From Butyrivibrio sp. NC2002 (GTDB lineage Bacteria; Bacillota; Clostridia; Lachnospirales; Lachnospiraceae): a DNA stretch of 64,000 bases. This document shows, one piece after another, positions 53,072 to 62,823 of the stretch; position 1 is the stretch's first letter; each line of letters begins with the position of its first letter. The position numbers and the translations under genes were made by a program. The stretch is taken from assembly GCF_000702265.1 (NCBI RefSeq), contig NZ_KL370881.1:1-64000 (forward strand), read 5' to 3'. The notes beneath the pieces were generated by a model that saw only the letters and a program-made list of their open reading frames with translations, was not told the DNA's origin and ran no database searches.

Positions 53072-54091
53072 ATGAGCCAAACAAATAAGATGTATCTGGT
53101 AACAGGAGCAGCAGGATTTCTTGGAAGCACAGTCTGCAGAAAGCTTGTTGATAGAAACGAAAAAGTAAGGGCATTTGTCCTTGAAGGTGATAAGTCAGCC
53201 GCATATCTTCCGGAAGAAGTAGAAATAGTATACGGAGATCTTTGTAATAAAGATGACCTGGAGAGATTCTTTGAGACGCCTGAAGATATAGAGGTAATCG
53301 TGCTCCACATAGCAAGCATAGTAACAGTTAATCCCGACTACAGTCAGAAAGTCATGGACGTAAATGTCGGCGGGACAGAAAATATCATAGAGATGTGCAA
53401 AGAGCACAATGTTTCAAAGCTCGTTTATTGCTCATCAACAGGAGCAATACCTGAGGAAGAGAAGGGAAGCATAAGAGAATGTGAGGGTTCGATCCCGCTT
53501 GATCCTGAGAGGATCAAAGGTTGCTATTCATTGTCAAAGGCTATGGCAACAAATGTGGTGCTCAAGGCTGCAAAGGAAGGGCTTAATGCATGTGTGGTTC
53601 ACCCTTCAGGAATCCTCGGACCTGAGGACTTTGCAATGGGTGAGACCACAAAGACTCTGGTTGATATCATCAATGGTGAGATGCCCGCCGGAATTGACGG
53701 AAGCTTTAATCTGTGTGATGTAAGGGATCTGGCTGACGGACTCATTGGAGCAGCGGATAAGGGAAAAAGCGGAGAGTGCTACATTCTTGGGAATGAGCCT
53801 GTCAGCTTTAAGGATTTTACAAAGCTTGTTTCAGAGGAGAGCGGATGTAAACAGATGAAGCTTTTTTTACCTATATCAGCAGCAAACTTCATTGCAAAGA
53901 TACTTGAGAAAAAAGCCAAAAAGACAGGAGAAAAGCCGCTTATGACAACTTTCTCCGTTTATAATCTTGCAAGGAACAACCGCTTTGATTCAAGTAAAGC
54001 AAGTAAGGAACTTGGTTATACTACAAGATCATACAGAGAGACCATACGTGACGAGATCAGATGGCTCAAAGAAACAGGAAAAATAGCATAA
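53072..54091 (+). CDS. NAD-dependent epimerase/dehydratase (dihydroflavonol-reductase-like)
   Basis: This 339-residue extended SDR has the nucleotide loop TGAAGFLGSTVCRKL near residue 11, the DxxN-like VMDVNVGGTENI near 93, and the catalytic YSLSK near 152. The C-terminal domain is of the substrate-binding type. It resembles dihydroflavonol-4-reductase-like proteins with an unknown substrate. It is the first gene after the TetR operators. The ATG follows GAGAGGAAAAGATAA. Confidence 0.85.
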   Translation: MSQTNKMYLVTGAAGFLGSTVCRKLVDRNEKVRAFVLEGDKSAAYLPEEVEIVYGDLCNKDDLERFFETPEDIEVIVLHIASIVTVNPDYSQKVMDVNVGGTENIIEMCKEHNVSKLVYCSSTGAIPEEEKGSIRECEGSIPLDPERIKGCYSLSKAMATNVVLKAAKEGLNACVVHPSGILGPEDFAMGETTKTLVDIINGEMPAGIDGSFNLCDVRDLADGLIGAADKGKSGECYILGNEPVSFKDFTKLVSEESGCKQMKLFLPISAANFIAKILEKKAKKTGEKPLMTTFSVYNLARNNRFDSSKASKELGYTTRSYRETIRDEIRWLKETGKIA

Positions 54092-54126
54092 TTATTTATA
54101 GAAAGAAAAGACAGGAGAACAATGAG

Positions 54127-54483
54127 ATGAACGATTTAGATAAGGTTTATGCGGAGAGTGTAGCAAAGGAATATATGCCCAGGGAGACAAACAAGGTCAG
54201 GCAGCTTAAAAAGCTTGATGAGAGAGCAAAGCTCCCGGCTTTCATTTTGGCAATGACACTGGGAATCATAGGAACTCTGATTTTTGGCACAGGAATGTGC
54301 TTTGGGCTGGGCGTCTTTGGAACAGGAGCAGTTTTCATGATCGTCGGAGTACTGTCGGGACTGGCAGGTGCTGCAATCTGCATCATTAACTATCCTTTAT
54401 ACAAGAAGCTTCTGAAAAAGGGCAAGGAAAAATATGCCTTTGAAATTCTGGAACTTGCTAAAGAGATAACAGGAGAAGCATAA
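54127..54483 (+). CDS. Small membrane protein with two helices
   Basis: This 118-residue protein has helices at about 37-56 (LPAFILAMTLGIIGTLIFGT) and 65-88, and a Lys-rich C-terminus (YPLYKKLLKKGKEKYAFEIL). It likely belongs to the epimerase operon. GACAGGAGAACAATGAG precedes the ATG. No known function. A short open remnant with no start (54483-54596) follows. Confidence 0.7.
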   Translation: MNDLDKVYAESVAKEYMPRETNKVRQLKKLDERAKLPAFILAMTLGIIGTLIFGTGMCFGLGVFGTGAVFMIVGVLSGLAGAAICIINYPLYKKLLKKGKEKYAFEILELAKEITGEA

Positions 54484-54588
54484 AGACTGAAAATAAGGAT
54501 GTAGAAACAATACTTAAGAATGGTGACAAGGCTTTGTCTGGAATGTCTTATTTATACAGATCCAAGGGCCTTCGCCCAGATGATTTAA

Positions 54589-55923
54589 TCATCTAAAGCG
54601 ACAGCCCCCTTTATTTAATTCACTCGTTTCATATGTGATCTTGCAAAGAGCACTGATGTCTTTGGATTCCCAGTTCATGGCAATCTTCTCCGTGACAATT
54701 TCCAAATCAGATGAAACTGCTTTTAGTAGAAGGATCATCACCTGATTGCTTCCATATCTTGTTATAACATCACTTTGTCTTAACGACATCTGAACAACTT
54801 CAACGAAAGCATTTGCTGCTTCCTCCTGATCCACATCCTTTTTTGTCGGAATAACAGAGTAGAGTATTACATGAATGGTATTGTGATAGTTGCTCACTAC
54901 TCTCGACAGAAAATGATATATCTTTTTAAAATCCGATGTAGGAAGATTAAATGCTCCTTTTCCCGGGGATCTTTCAGCCATAAGAGTCATTGCATATTTA
55001 AGCGCAGTCGCCTCATCTGCCTCATCGCGTGATGACGCTTTTTCCTCCCTGTAGACCTTATAGCCATGTTTACCGTTTTGCTTAACAAAATATAATGCTT
55101 TATCTGCTTTTTTACAAAGATTTACAAAATCAGCTCCTTCATCAGGCGCAAATGCACAGCCGATTGACGCCCCAAGAGGAATATTCATGTTTTGCCCCAT
55201 CAGTTCTTTTGCGGAAAGAAGAAGCTGTTCATTTATGTATGCAGCCTTATCGGCTATAACGTCCTCATCAAGGATTGATTTACAAAAAACCACAAATTCA
55301 TCCCCGCCAATTCTTCCCGCAATATCCGTTGCTCTTATGGATGAGCGGATTATTTCCGCAAATCGGATAAGTACTTTATCTCCCATAGCATGGCCATATA
55401 TATCGTTGACAGGTTTAAAGCTGTCAAGATCAATCATCATCAAAGCCCCGGGAGTAGTTTTGACCAAGAGGTCTATTTCTTCCTGAGATGATGCCTTATT
55501 GAGAAGGCCGGTCATTGGGTCTGTGGTGGCAGCCTTCTGAAGTCCCTGTATCTGCTCAACATTTTGAAGAATATTAAATACACGCTTTAGCAATACATCA
55601 GCTCTGAAGGGCTTTCTGATAAAGTCAAGCGCACCGATGGCAAATCCTTTGCTTTCAGTCTCATCGTCTTTATCAGCTGTCATAAACATAAACGGGATTT
55701 GTTTTCCATATATATCCTGAAGTTTTTTCTGAAGCTCAAATCCGTCAATTTCAGGCATTCTAAGATCAGAAAGAACCAAATTCGGTCTTTCTGTTTTATA
55801 TATTTCAATCGCATCCCTTCCATTTGAAGCACAGACTGTGTCATATTCACTGGACAAAATATGCTGTGTCATGCGAAGCGATATCTTTTCATCATCGACT
55901 ATGAGAATTTTGTGTTTTGCCAT
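54589..55923 (-). CDS. Receiver-GGDEF diguanylate cyclase with an extra C-terminal domain
   Basis: This 444-residue protein has a receiver domain (residues 1-120; acidic pocket DDE at 10-12, phosphoacceptor Asp53 in LSDLRMPEIDG, Lys in RKPF near 104) and a GGDEF domain (about 130-300). The active motif GGDEF is at 206-210 and an RxxD product-inhibition site at 197-200, with the usual five-residue gap. Residues about 330-440 form a further domain (RQSDVITRYGSNQVMILLL) matching the tail of the BTAD regulator at 10660-11904. It should make c-di-GMP when phosphorylated. The gene is divergent from the Hpt and transporter-kinase genes. Confidence 0.9.
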   Translation of the reverse strand: MAKHKILIVDDEKISLRMTQHILSSEYDTVCASNGRDAIEIYKTERPNLVLSDLRMPEIDGFELQKKLQDIYGKQIPFMFMTADKDDETESKGFAIGALDFIRKPFRADVLLKRVFNILQNVEQIQGLQKAATTDPMTGLLNKASSQEEIDLLVKTTPGALMMIDLDSFKPVNDIYGHAMGDKVLIRFAEIIRSSIRATDIAGRIGGDEFVVFCKSILDEDVIADKAAYINEQLLLSAKELMGQNMNIPLGASIGCAFAPDEGADFVNLCKKADKALYFVKQNGKHGYKVYREEKASSRDEADEATALKYAMTLMAERSPGKGAFNLPTSDFKKIYHFLSRVVSNYHNTIHVILYSVIPTKKDVDQEEAANAFVEVVQMSLRQSDVITRYGSNQVMILLLKAVSSDLEIVTEKIAMNWESKDISALCKITYETSELNKGGCRFR

Positions 55924-56086
55924 AAATATCCTCGACCTCCATATGAAAATTTTATCAGAACAAAATAAAAACCATCTATAAAAAGTATATAATTTTACTA
56001 AAATAACGCATTTTGTCGTCTGAATTGTGTATAATTATCTTGATGTGTCAAATAATAAATATTCTTTTCATCGAGGATGCAGGAAT

Positions 56087-56416
56087 ATGAATATTGAGAA
56101 ATTAAGAGAATTGGGAGCAAATGTTGATGAAGGTCTGGAAAGATGTATGGGCATGGAAGACTTTTATCTGGAGATGATAGAACTTGGACTTTCAGATGAG
56201 CGTTTTGAGGCTTTGGGGAAGGCTTTGGAAGAGGGCAATCTTGATGGTGCGTTTGAAGATGCACATGCTTTAAAGGGAGTTGTAGGAAATCTTGCTCTCA
56301 CTCCTTTGTACGAAACAGTGAGCGAGATAACAGAAAACCTCAGAGCAAAAGTACAGACGGATTATGAAGTAATTTATAAAAAAATTCTTTCACAAAGAGA
56401 AGCCTTTTTGCAATAA
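56087..56416 (+). CDS. Histidine phosphotransfer (Hpt) protein
   Basis: This 109-residue all-helical protein has the Hpt signature AHALKGVVGNLAL with the phosphoacceptor His60. Residues 1-50 form the two leading helices. It would carry phosphate between receiver domains. The ATG at 56087 is preceded by GATGCAGGA. It lies 31 bases before the transporter-kinase and is likely co-transcribed with it. Confidence 0.88.
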   Translation: MNIEKLRELGANVDEGLERCMGMEDFYLEMIELGLSDERFEALGKALEEGNLDGAFEDAHALKGVVGNLALTPLYETVSEITENLRAKVQTDYEVIYKKILSQREAFLQ

Positions 56417-56447
56417 ATATTTCGCGATACCGGTAAGGAGACAAACT

Positions 56448-59354
56448 ATGAATGGTGATACCCCCAAAAATGATCAGGCATTAGAGCGATATCTCTCACC
56501 TATACATGTTTGGGCGTTGTCCTTTGGGTGTGCTGTGGGCTGGGGAGCCTTCGTCATGCCGGGAACCACGTTTTTACCCATCGCCGGTCCCCTGGGAACA
56601 ATACTCGGGTTATTTATCGGTGCCCTTCTCATGTTTGTGATCGGTATCAACTACCATTACCTCATGACCAGATATCCGGATGCCGGAGGAACTTTAACTT
56701 ACACTATAAAGGCCTTTGGATATGATCATGGTTTTATAAGTGCATGGTATCTGATTCTTGTTTATATGGCAATAATGTGGGCAAATGCCTCAGCTCTGGG
56801 CCTTATAAGCAAATATCTGATTGGTAATGCCTTTAATCTCGGATTCCATTACCGGATTCTTGGTTATGATGTTACCTTTGTAGAAATAGTTCTTTCAATT
56901 ACAGCTGTTCTGGTAGCTTACGGAATATGCAGTAAAGGAAAAAAACTGGCTGTAAATCTGCAAACATTTTTGTGCATAGCTCTTATTCTGGGCGTGGCAA
57001 TCTGTGCCATAGCTGTATTTAGCCTTGGCGAAAGTAAAGAAATTATAACAAAACCCTATTTTGCCCCCAATGATAATTCCCCGATAAAACAAATAATAAG
57101 CATTGTTATGCTTTCTCCTTGGGCTTATGTAGGCTTTGAGTCAATTTCAAATTCCGCTGCCGGATTTAGTTTTTCTCCTAAAAAAAGTTTGCCTATTATG
57201 AGTGTAGCCCTGCTGTCATCAGTATTTTGCTACGCTGCTCTTGCGCAGATCGCATCCTCCGGTATACACGGCAATTATACAGGATGGGTCGACTATATCG
57301 CTGATCTGCCAAATATCAAAGGTATTCTTGGCCTCCCGACGTTCCATCTGGCGCATGATGCGATGGGCGATGCAGGCATTATTATTCTTGGAATCGCCGC
57401 TTTTGCAGGGGTTATGACCGGGCTCGTAGGAAACCTTATAGCTGCCAGCAGACTTATATATATAATGTCCAAAGACGGAATAATGCCATCGTGGTTTAGT
57501 CGTTTGAATGATAATCATGTACCGCAAAATGCACTATTGGCTCTCACCGGAATATCCGTACTTATTCCATTCCTCGGAAGAACCGCGATCGGTTGGATCG
57601 TAGATGTTACTACGTTTGGTGCCATCATAGCATATGCCTATACTTCATTCGCAGCAGCTACCGAAGCCAAATATGAAAACAACGGAAAGGTTATATTTAC
57701 AGGCATATTGGGCTTCATTATTTCAGTCATAATCTTTTTGTATTTTATGCTGTTTTCTGCCGGCGCCATGTCTACAGAAAGCTATCTGCTCCTTGTAATA
57801 TGGAGTGTTATCGGATTTATGTATTATCGCTTTGTATTTGAATACGATAACCAAAAAAGATTCGGGCATTCTCCGATTGTCTGGATCACATTTATGTGCA
57901 TGATTTTCTTTACACTTCTCATATGGGTTAAGAATGCCACCAATGATATCACAAAGGCTGTTGTAAACGGCATAAATGATTATTACCAGAGGCAGGATGC
58001 GGAAATGAGCCCCGATGTCATTGACAGAGCCAGCAGCTTCGTAAGCAATATGATGATCAAAGCAGACCTGGCTATTACAAGAAACATCATCATTCAAATG
58101 GCTCTGATCTTATTTTCCCTACTCATAATGGTAAAGTTATACAGCATCATGTATAAACGTGAAAGACAGGCGCAAAAAGAGACCATAAAGGCTCATGAAA
58201 GAAGCAAAGCCAAAACAGTATTTCTTTCAAATATGTCCCATGACATAAGAACCCCGATGAATGCGATTATCGGGTATATAAATCTTGCCAAGGAAGACAA
58301 TGTTTCCCATGAGGAATTAAAAGAATATCTGGGTAAAATTGAAGCTTCAAGCCACCATCTGCTTGCACTTATCAATGATGTTCTGGAGATGAGCAGGATT
58401 GAGAGCGGAAAGATAGAACTGGAAAAAACACCGCTGAATCTAAAGGCATTTTTTGATGAGATAAGAGATCTTTTTACCACCCAGATGTCCGAAAAGGGAA
58501 TTAATTATTCGGTCGATACTTCACAAATCAGAAATGAATACGTTTATTGCGACAAAAACAGACTAAACAGAATGCTCCTTAATCTGCTGAGCAATGCATA
58601 TAAGTTCACTCCGACAAACGGGGAAGTTTCTGTGAAGGTAATTCAAACAAATACGTCAGAGCCGGCAAAAGCCTCATATGAAATCAGAGTTAAAGACAGT
58701 GGAATAGGAATGTCAGATGAATTTGCCCAAAAGGTATTTGAGGCTTTTGAAAGAGAAAAGGATTCCACTGTAGATACAATTCAGGGTACAGGCCTTGGAA
58801 TGAGCATAGTAAAGGGCATTGTTGATCTGATGGGAGGCACTATAGAGGTCAATACCAAAAAAGGCCAAGGAACAGAGTTTGTAATAAATCTGTCATTCTT
58901 AATCCAGACAGAAGAAGATATAAAGAAAAATTACGAAGATGAAAAGCAAAAAAATCTTGCCAAGGTCGATTTTACCGGTAAAAGAGTGCTTCTTGTGGAC
59001 GACATTCAGGTCAACAGAATGATTTCTGCCAAGCTTCTTGAAAAATCCGGTTTTGCCGTGGAAACAGCAGAGAATGGACAGGAAGCAGTTGACAAGGTAA
59101 AAGATGCCAAGGCCGGTTACTATGATGTTATCCTCATGGATATTCAGATGCCGGTGATGGACGGCTATGAAGCAAGTGCCGCCATATTAAAGCTGAAGGA
59201 TAAGGAAAAAGCTTCTGTGCCAATCATTGCTATGACAGCCAATGCTTTTGCAGAAGATAAAAAAAGAGCTCTGGATGCCGGAATGAAAGGGCATATAGCA
59301 AAGCCTATTGATATAAAGAATCTCCTTGATACGTTATCAGAAATTTTGTCTTAG
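56448..59354 (+). CDS. APC-type permease fused to a hybrid histidine kinase and receiver
   Basis: This is a 968-residue fusion. Residues about 15-490 form a 12-helix amino acid-polyamine-organocation permease (HVWALSFGCAVGWGAFVMPG as the first unwound helix with substrate-site Gly, then ISNSAAGFSFSPKKSLPI). An amphipathic stretch and one more helix (about 550-568) lead to the kinase: HisKA with FLSNMSHDIRTPMNAIIGYI and His598, HATPase with NLLSNAYKFTP, DSGIGMS and GTGLGMSIVKG, and a receiver with Asp851/Asp852 and phosphoacceptor Asp898 (LMDIQMPVMDG). All catalytic residues are seen. It likely senses transport or binding of an amino acid or amine. Confidence 0.93.
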   Translation: MNGDTPKNDQALERYLSPIHVWALSFGCAVGWGAFVMPGTTFLPIAGPLGTILGLFIGALLMFVIGINYHYLMTRYPDAGGTLTYTIKAFGYDHGFISAWYLILVYMAIMWANASALGLISKYLIGNAFNLGFHYRILGYDVTFVEIVLSITAVLVAYGICSKGKKLAVNLQTFLCIALILGVAICAIAVFSLGESKEIITKPYFAPNDNSPIKQIISIVMLSPWAYVGFESISNSAAGFSFSPKKSLPIMSVALLSSVFCYAALAQIASSGIHGNYTGWVDYIADLPNIKGILGLPTFHLAHDAMGDAGIIILGIAAFAGVMTGLVGNLIAASRLIYIMSKDGIMPSWFSRLNDNHVPQNALLALTGISVLIPFLGRTAIGWIVDVTTFGAIIAYAYTSFAAATEAKYENNGKVIFTGILGFIISVIIFLYFMLFSAGAMSTESYLLLVIWSVIGFMYYRFVFEYDNQKRFGHSPIVWITFMCMIFFTLLIWVKNATNDITKAVVNGINDYYQRQDAEMSPDVIDRASSFVSNMMIKADLAITRNIIIQMALILFSLLIMVKLYSIMYKRERQAQKETIKAHERSKAKTVFLSNMSHDIRTPMNAIIGYINLAKEDNVSHEELKEYLGKIEASSHHLLALINDVLEMSRIESGKIELEKTPLNLKAFFDEIRDLFTTQMSEKGINYSVDTSQIRNEYVYCDKNRLNRMLLNLLSNAYKFTPTNGEVSVKVIQTNTSEPAKASYEIRVKDSGIGMSDEFAQKVFEAFEREKDSTVDTIQGTGLGMSIVKGIVDLMGGTIEVNTKKGQGTEFVINLSFLIQTEEDIKKNYEDEKQKNLAKVDFTGKRVLLVDDIQVNRMISAKLLEKSGFAVETAENGQEAVDKVKDAKAGYYDVILMDIQMPVMDGYEASAAILKLKDKEKASVPIIAMTANAFAEDKKRALDAGMKGHIAKPIDIKNLLDTLSEILS

Positions 59355-59491
59355 GATAAATAATGGCAAATATATTTGAGAGAGTAGGAGTAATTTCATT
59401 CGTAGACGTTGTCCTTACTGATTTTTTAATCCGATACATTAAATGATAGGTACTAGAATTCGGTAATCAGATATATTACAAGAGTAAAAAG

Positions 59492-59521
59492 AAAAACTTT
59501 CCGTAACGGAAAGTTTTTCTT
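59492..59521. terminator. Terminator after the transporter-kinase
   Basis: AAAAACTTTCCG and CGGAAAGTTTTT form a perfect 12-bp stem with a three-base loop and run into TCTTTT. It may work in both directions. Confidence 0.88.
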
Positions 59522-59606
59522 TTACAACCAGTACAACAAGTGTATTATAATTAGTATAAGTTCCATATAAAATGAAGTCATGAAAACAAGTAAGGAGGCT
59601 TCAGAT

Positions 59607-60953
59607 ATGGAACAGAACAGGAAAATGTATGGGGAAATCATTAAGGAACGTGAATATAGAAAGCTGATTTTTGCTACGGTTATCAACCGATTTGGTGATT
59701 CTGTAGATGCAATCGCTTTTACATGGCTGGTTTATCAGATTACACACAGCGCAGCATGGTCAGCAATAGTTTTTGCGCTTAATACACTTCCAAACGTGGT
59801 GATTCAGCCCTTTGCCGGAGCTATTGTTGAGAAGATGGACAAGAAGCATGTGATTGTAGCAACACATCTTCTTAGGGCAGTCATTATAACATTGTTTGCA
59901 CTTCTATATAGAGCAGGCCTGGTGAATGCCCTGGTTATGGCCATCTTTACTTTGGTCATCACAACAGTGGAGTCCTTTAATCTTCCTGCAACTTCAGCAT
60001 TTACAATGCAGGTGGTTAAGAAAGAGCATATGACCTGCGGAGTGAGTCTTAATTCCATGCTTTCAAGTGCTGCATCACTGGCAGGTACAGGTGCTGCCGG
60101 CGTAATCATTATAGCAGCAGGCGTTTCTGCAGCAATGATGATTGATGTAGTAACTTTTGCAGTTGCAGCGGTGCTTATCAGTGCAATGAAGGCTGGGAGA
60201 GAAAAAGTTACCGAAGCGGCGCAGAATGAAGCATCCAAGACAACATCCGATACCGGAGAAACAGAGAACAAAAAAGAGCAGAGTAAAATTGAATTCTTTT
60301 TAGACGGCTTTAGATATGTGGCAAGTTCACGAGTTATCTGCAATTATGGCTTACTTGCAGTTGCCCTTAACTTCATGCTTATTCCTATAAATGCACTTCA
60401 GGCACCAATTGCCAGCGAGATTTTCAAGATGGGCGGAGAAATCCTTAGTATTGCAGGCGCATTTGCTGCAATCGGAGGTATTGCAGGATCCGCACTCGTA
60501 CCGGTTCTTTCACAGAAGCTTTCACCACTTAAGATGATCATGCTTGGAACATCACTTCTCGCAGCAGGAATGCTTGGTATGGCCTGCGGTGGAGTCTTTG
60601 CTGGAAATAATATTGCTTGTTATGTGGACGTAGCAGCTTCATTTTTTATCATGATGGTGGCAGCTTCAATCATAGGCGGTACAATCAATATCCAGTTTAT
60701 GAAAAATGCTGATCCAAAATATATTGCAAGAGCAGCCGCTGTAATGGGCGCTTGCGGAACAGCATGTATGCCTTTGGGTTCACTTCTTTTAAGCGCAGTT
60801 GTAACTAAGGTCAGCACAGAAGCAATTCTTGTATTCTGCGTGATTTTTGCGATAACTATTCTTGCAATCTTGGTCTTTGCAAAGCCCCAGATGGAGATTG
60901 AGGAAGGCTCCCTTGGAATTAAAAACGAGAAAGTATCAGCAAGTTTAGGATGA
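59607..60953 (+). CDS. MFS transporter
   Basis: This 448-residue protein has about 12 membrane helices with a long central cytoplasmic loop (about 190-230) rich in Glu, Lys and Thr. The start NRFGDSVDAIAFTWLVYQIT and the TM2-3 loop GAIVEKMDKKHVIV resemble macrolide/enterobactin-exporter-like (MFS_3) efflux pumps. It probably exports a drug or metabolite. The ATG at 59607 follows TAAGGAGGCTTCAG; an upstream ATG at 59580 lacks such a site. Confidence 0.85.
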   Translation: MEQNRKMYGEIIKEREYRKLIFATVINRFGDSVDAIAFTWLVYQITHSAAWSAIVFALNTLPNVVIQPFAGAIVEKMDKKHVIVATHLLRAVIITLFALLYRAGLVNALVMAIFTLVITTVESFNLPATSAFTMQVVKKEHMTCGVSLNSMLSSAASLAGTGAAGVIIIAAGVSAAMMIDVVTFAVAAVLISAMKAGREKVTEAAQNEASKTTSDTGETENKKEQSKIEFFLDGFRYVASSRVICNYGLLAVALNFMLIPINALQAPIASEIFKMGGEILSIAGAFAAIGGIAGSALVPVLSQKLSPLKMIMLGTSLLAAGMLGMACGGVFAGNNIACYVDVAASFFIMMVAASIIGGTINIQFMKNADPKYIARAAAVMGACGTACMPLGSLLLSAVVTKVSTEAILVFCVIFAITILAILVFAKPQMEIEEGSLGIKNEKVSASLG

Positions 60954-60978
60954 AAATCTTTCGTTGAAGGAGTTTGCA

Positions 60979-62091
60979 ATGCAGATAAAGCTTAATGAAA
61001 ACATAAAGAAATACCGAAAAAGCATGAATCTGACCCAGGAAGAACTGGCGGAAGCATTTGGAGTTACGGTTGGAGCCGTATCTAAATGGGAAAGTGGCAG
61101 TAATGTGCCGGATATTCTAACTCTTATGCAGCTTGCAGACTTTTTTAGCATATCTGTCGACGTGCTTCTGGGCTATAGCATGTCTTCCAAGAACGTCAAA
61201 GACATTTCTGACAGGCTGGATGCTCTTTTACATGAGGATAAATATGACGAGGCTATCGCTGAGGCAGAAAAAGCGCTTGTTAGATATCCGGGTAACTTTA
61301 AGATTCTCACAAGCTGTGCGGATGCATATCATATTGTTTCAGGGATAAAAGATTTGAAGGATTACCGGGACAAAGCAATAGAACTTTATGAGTCGTCTCT
61401 TCGCTACATTTCACAGAGTGACAATCCGGATCAGGAAAGCTTTAGCATTAAATATCGCATCGCGACATTAAAAGGTCGTGATAACCCTGAGAAATCTCTT
61501 GAGGAGTTTAAAAAGATAAATTATCAGGGTATAGCAGACATCAATATTGCCAATATTTTAAGAATGACGGGCAAGCCTGAGGAAGCAATGGAGGCGTACA
61601 CAAGAGTTCTGGTCTCAATCCTGGTAAAGACCTTGGAGTTTTCTACAGAGATGTTTATGGTGCTGGTTTCTATGGACGCTGCGAAGGCATACAAGGAAGC
61701 TTGCGAGGTTATGGATTGGTATATGACTATAGTAGATGCTACCAGTATTGATAGGAGCAAGAACAGCTATCTATCCAAGATGAAGATCATGGGGCTTGTC
61801 TTTAAATCATTGGCTCTTTGTTGTCTCAAAAAGGATGATGAAATGAAAACCTGTATTGATACAGCCTTAGAAATAGCAAAGCAGTACGACAAAAAACCTT
61901 CAAATGATTTTGCCGGAAAGATCAAATTCTGGCATGGAAGTAAGGATTATCACATTTCTCTATATGATAATTTTGGTGTTGGTGCCGTGGCCGGTATCGA
62001 TAATCTTTTTAATATGGGACCTAAAGTGCTGCCTCCCAAGGTTATAAAAAAGATGGAAACAGCGCTTGAATACTGGAATAGCGTAAAATAG
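60979..62091 (+). CDS. XRE-family regulator with helical repeats
   Basis: This 370-residue protein has an N-terminal helix-turn-helix (NLTQEELAEAFGVTVGAVSK, then WESGSNVPDILTLMQLADFF) at residues 10-65. After it come several helical repeat units of TPR kind (YDEAIAEAEKALVRYPGNFK, and GKPEEAMEAYTRVL). Such proteins often respond to peptides or metabolites. It follows the MFS gene by 25 bases and may control it. Confidence 0.84.
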   Translation: MQIKLNENIKKYRKSMNLTQEELAEAFGVTVGAVSKWESGSNVPDILTLMQLADFFSISVDVLLGYSMSSKNVKDISDRLDALLHEDKYDEAIAEAEKALVRYPGNFKILTSCADAYHIVSGIKDLKDYRDKAIELYESSLRYISQSDNPDQESFSIKYRIATLKGRDNPEKSLEEFKKINYQGIADINIANILRMTGKPEEAMEAYTRVLVSILVKTLEFSTEMFMVLVSMDAAKAYKEACEVMDWYMTIVDATSIDRSKNSYLSKMKIMGLVFKSLALCCLKKDDEMKTCIDTALEIAKQYDKKPSNDFAGKIKFWHGSKDYHISLYDNFGVGAVAGIDNLFNMGPKVLPPKVIKKMETALEYWNSVK

Positions 62092-62169
62092 ACCGATTAT
62101 GAAGAATTAAAAAAGAATTGCCTCTTTCGCCGGAGGCATCATATTTGAGTAAAGAAGGGGTATAGTCTG

Positions 62170-62823
62170 ATGAAAACAAGAGAAGAAGCGCTAAGCTATG
62201 GATTGTCTTTTCCTGACACCTACCAGGAGGCGCCATTTCATGACCTTAATTGGCAGCTAGTAAGGGTAAAAAAATCCAAGAAAGCCTTTCTGTGGACATA
62301 TGAAAAAGACGGATTTATCAATTTGAATCTGAAGGTGGATCCGCAGTGGCGAGACCTTTGGAGAAAAACATATACAGCCGTACATCCTGCATATCATCAG
62401 AACAAGGAGCATTGGAATACTGTTGTTTTGGATGGATCGATTCCTGATGATGTTATAAAAAGAATGATCGCAGAGAGCTATGATCTTGTCACAGATTCCC
62501 CGACCAAAAGAATATATGAAGCGGTAAAGAAAATTCCAAAAGGGAAAGTTGCCACATATGCTGATGTTGCTCAGATGGCTGGAGATAGGAAAATGGCAAG
62601 AGCAGTTGGAAATGCTCTCCACAAAAATCCTGATCCGGGCACAATTCCCTGCCATCGCGTTGTCAATTCGAAAGGAGAACTTGCAGGTGAATATGCCTTT
62701 GGTGGAGCATGGAAGCAGGCGCAGATACTAGAGAGCGAAGGCGTTGAGATTATCGGGAATAAGGTGAATCTTGAAAAATACCGCTTGGACCTGGGGGACG
62801 GGGTTAGTGGTCCATTTTTGTGA
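62170..62823 (+). CDS. YjbR/MmcQ domain fused to an MGMT-like alkyltransferase domain
   Basis: This 217-residue protein has an N-terminal MmcQ/YjbR-like domain (FPDTYQEAPFHDLNWQLVRV, residues about 15-110), which has a DNA-binding-like fold of unknown role. Residues about 118-205 are the methylguanine-DNA methyltransferase core: KKIPKGKVATYADVAQMAGD, ARAVGNALHKNP, then the active Cys in IPCHRVVNSKGELAG. It is probably for DNA alkylation repair. The last 12 residues (LDLGDGVSGPFL) come from repeat copy D. The catalytic part is intact. Confidence 0.85.
   Translation: MKTREEALSYGLSFPDTYQEAPFHDLNWQLVRVKKSKKAFLWTYEKDGFINLNLKVDPQWRDLWRKTYTAVHPAYHQNKEHWNTVVLDGSIPDDVIKRMIAESYDLVTDSPTKRIYEAVKKIPKGKVATYADVAQMAGDRKMARAVGNALHKNPDPGTIPCHRVVNSKGELAGEYAFGGAWKQAQILESEGVEIIGNKVNLEKYRLDLGDGVSGPFL

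Noticed and set aside
54483-54596. Open stretch of 37 codons ending in RSKGLRPDDLII
   Set aside because: It looks coding-like and may be a relic, but it has no start and no family I can name, so it is not called.
59363-59446. 27-codon frame after the transporter-kinase
   Set aside because: An AGGA sequence precedes it, but it has no recognisable feature and lies before a terminator; too weak to call.
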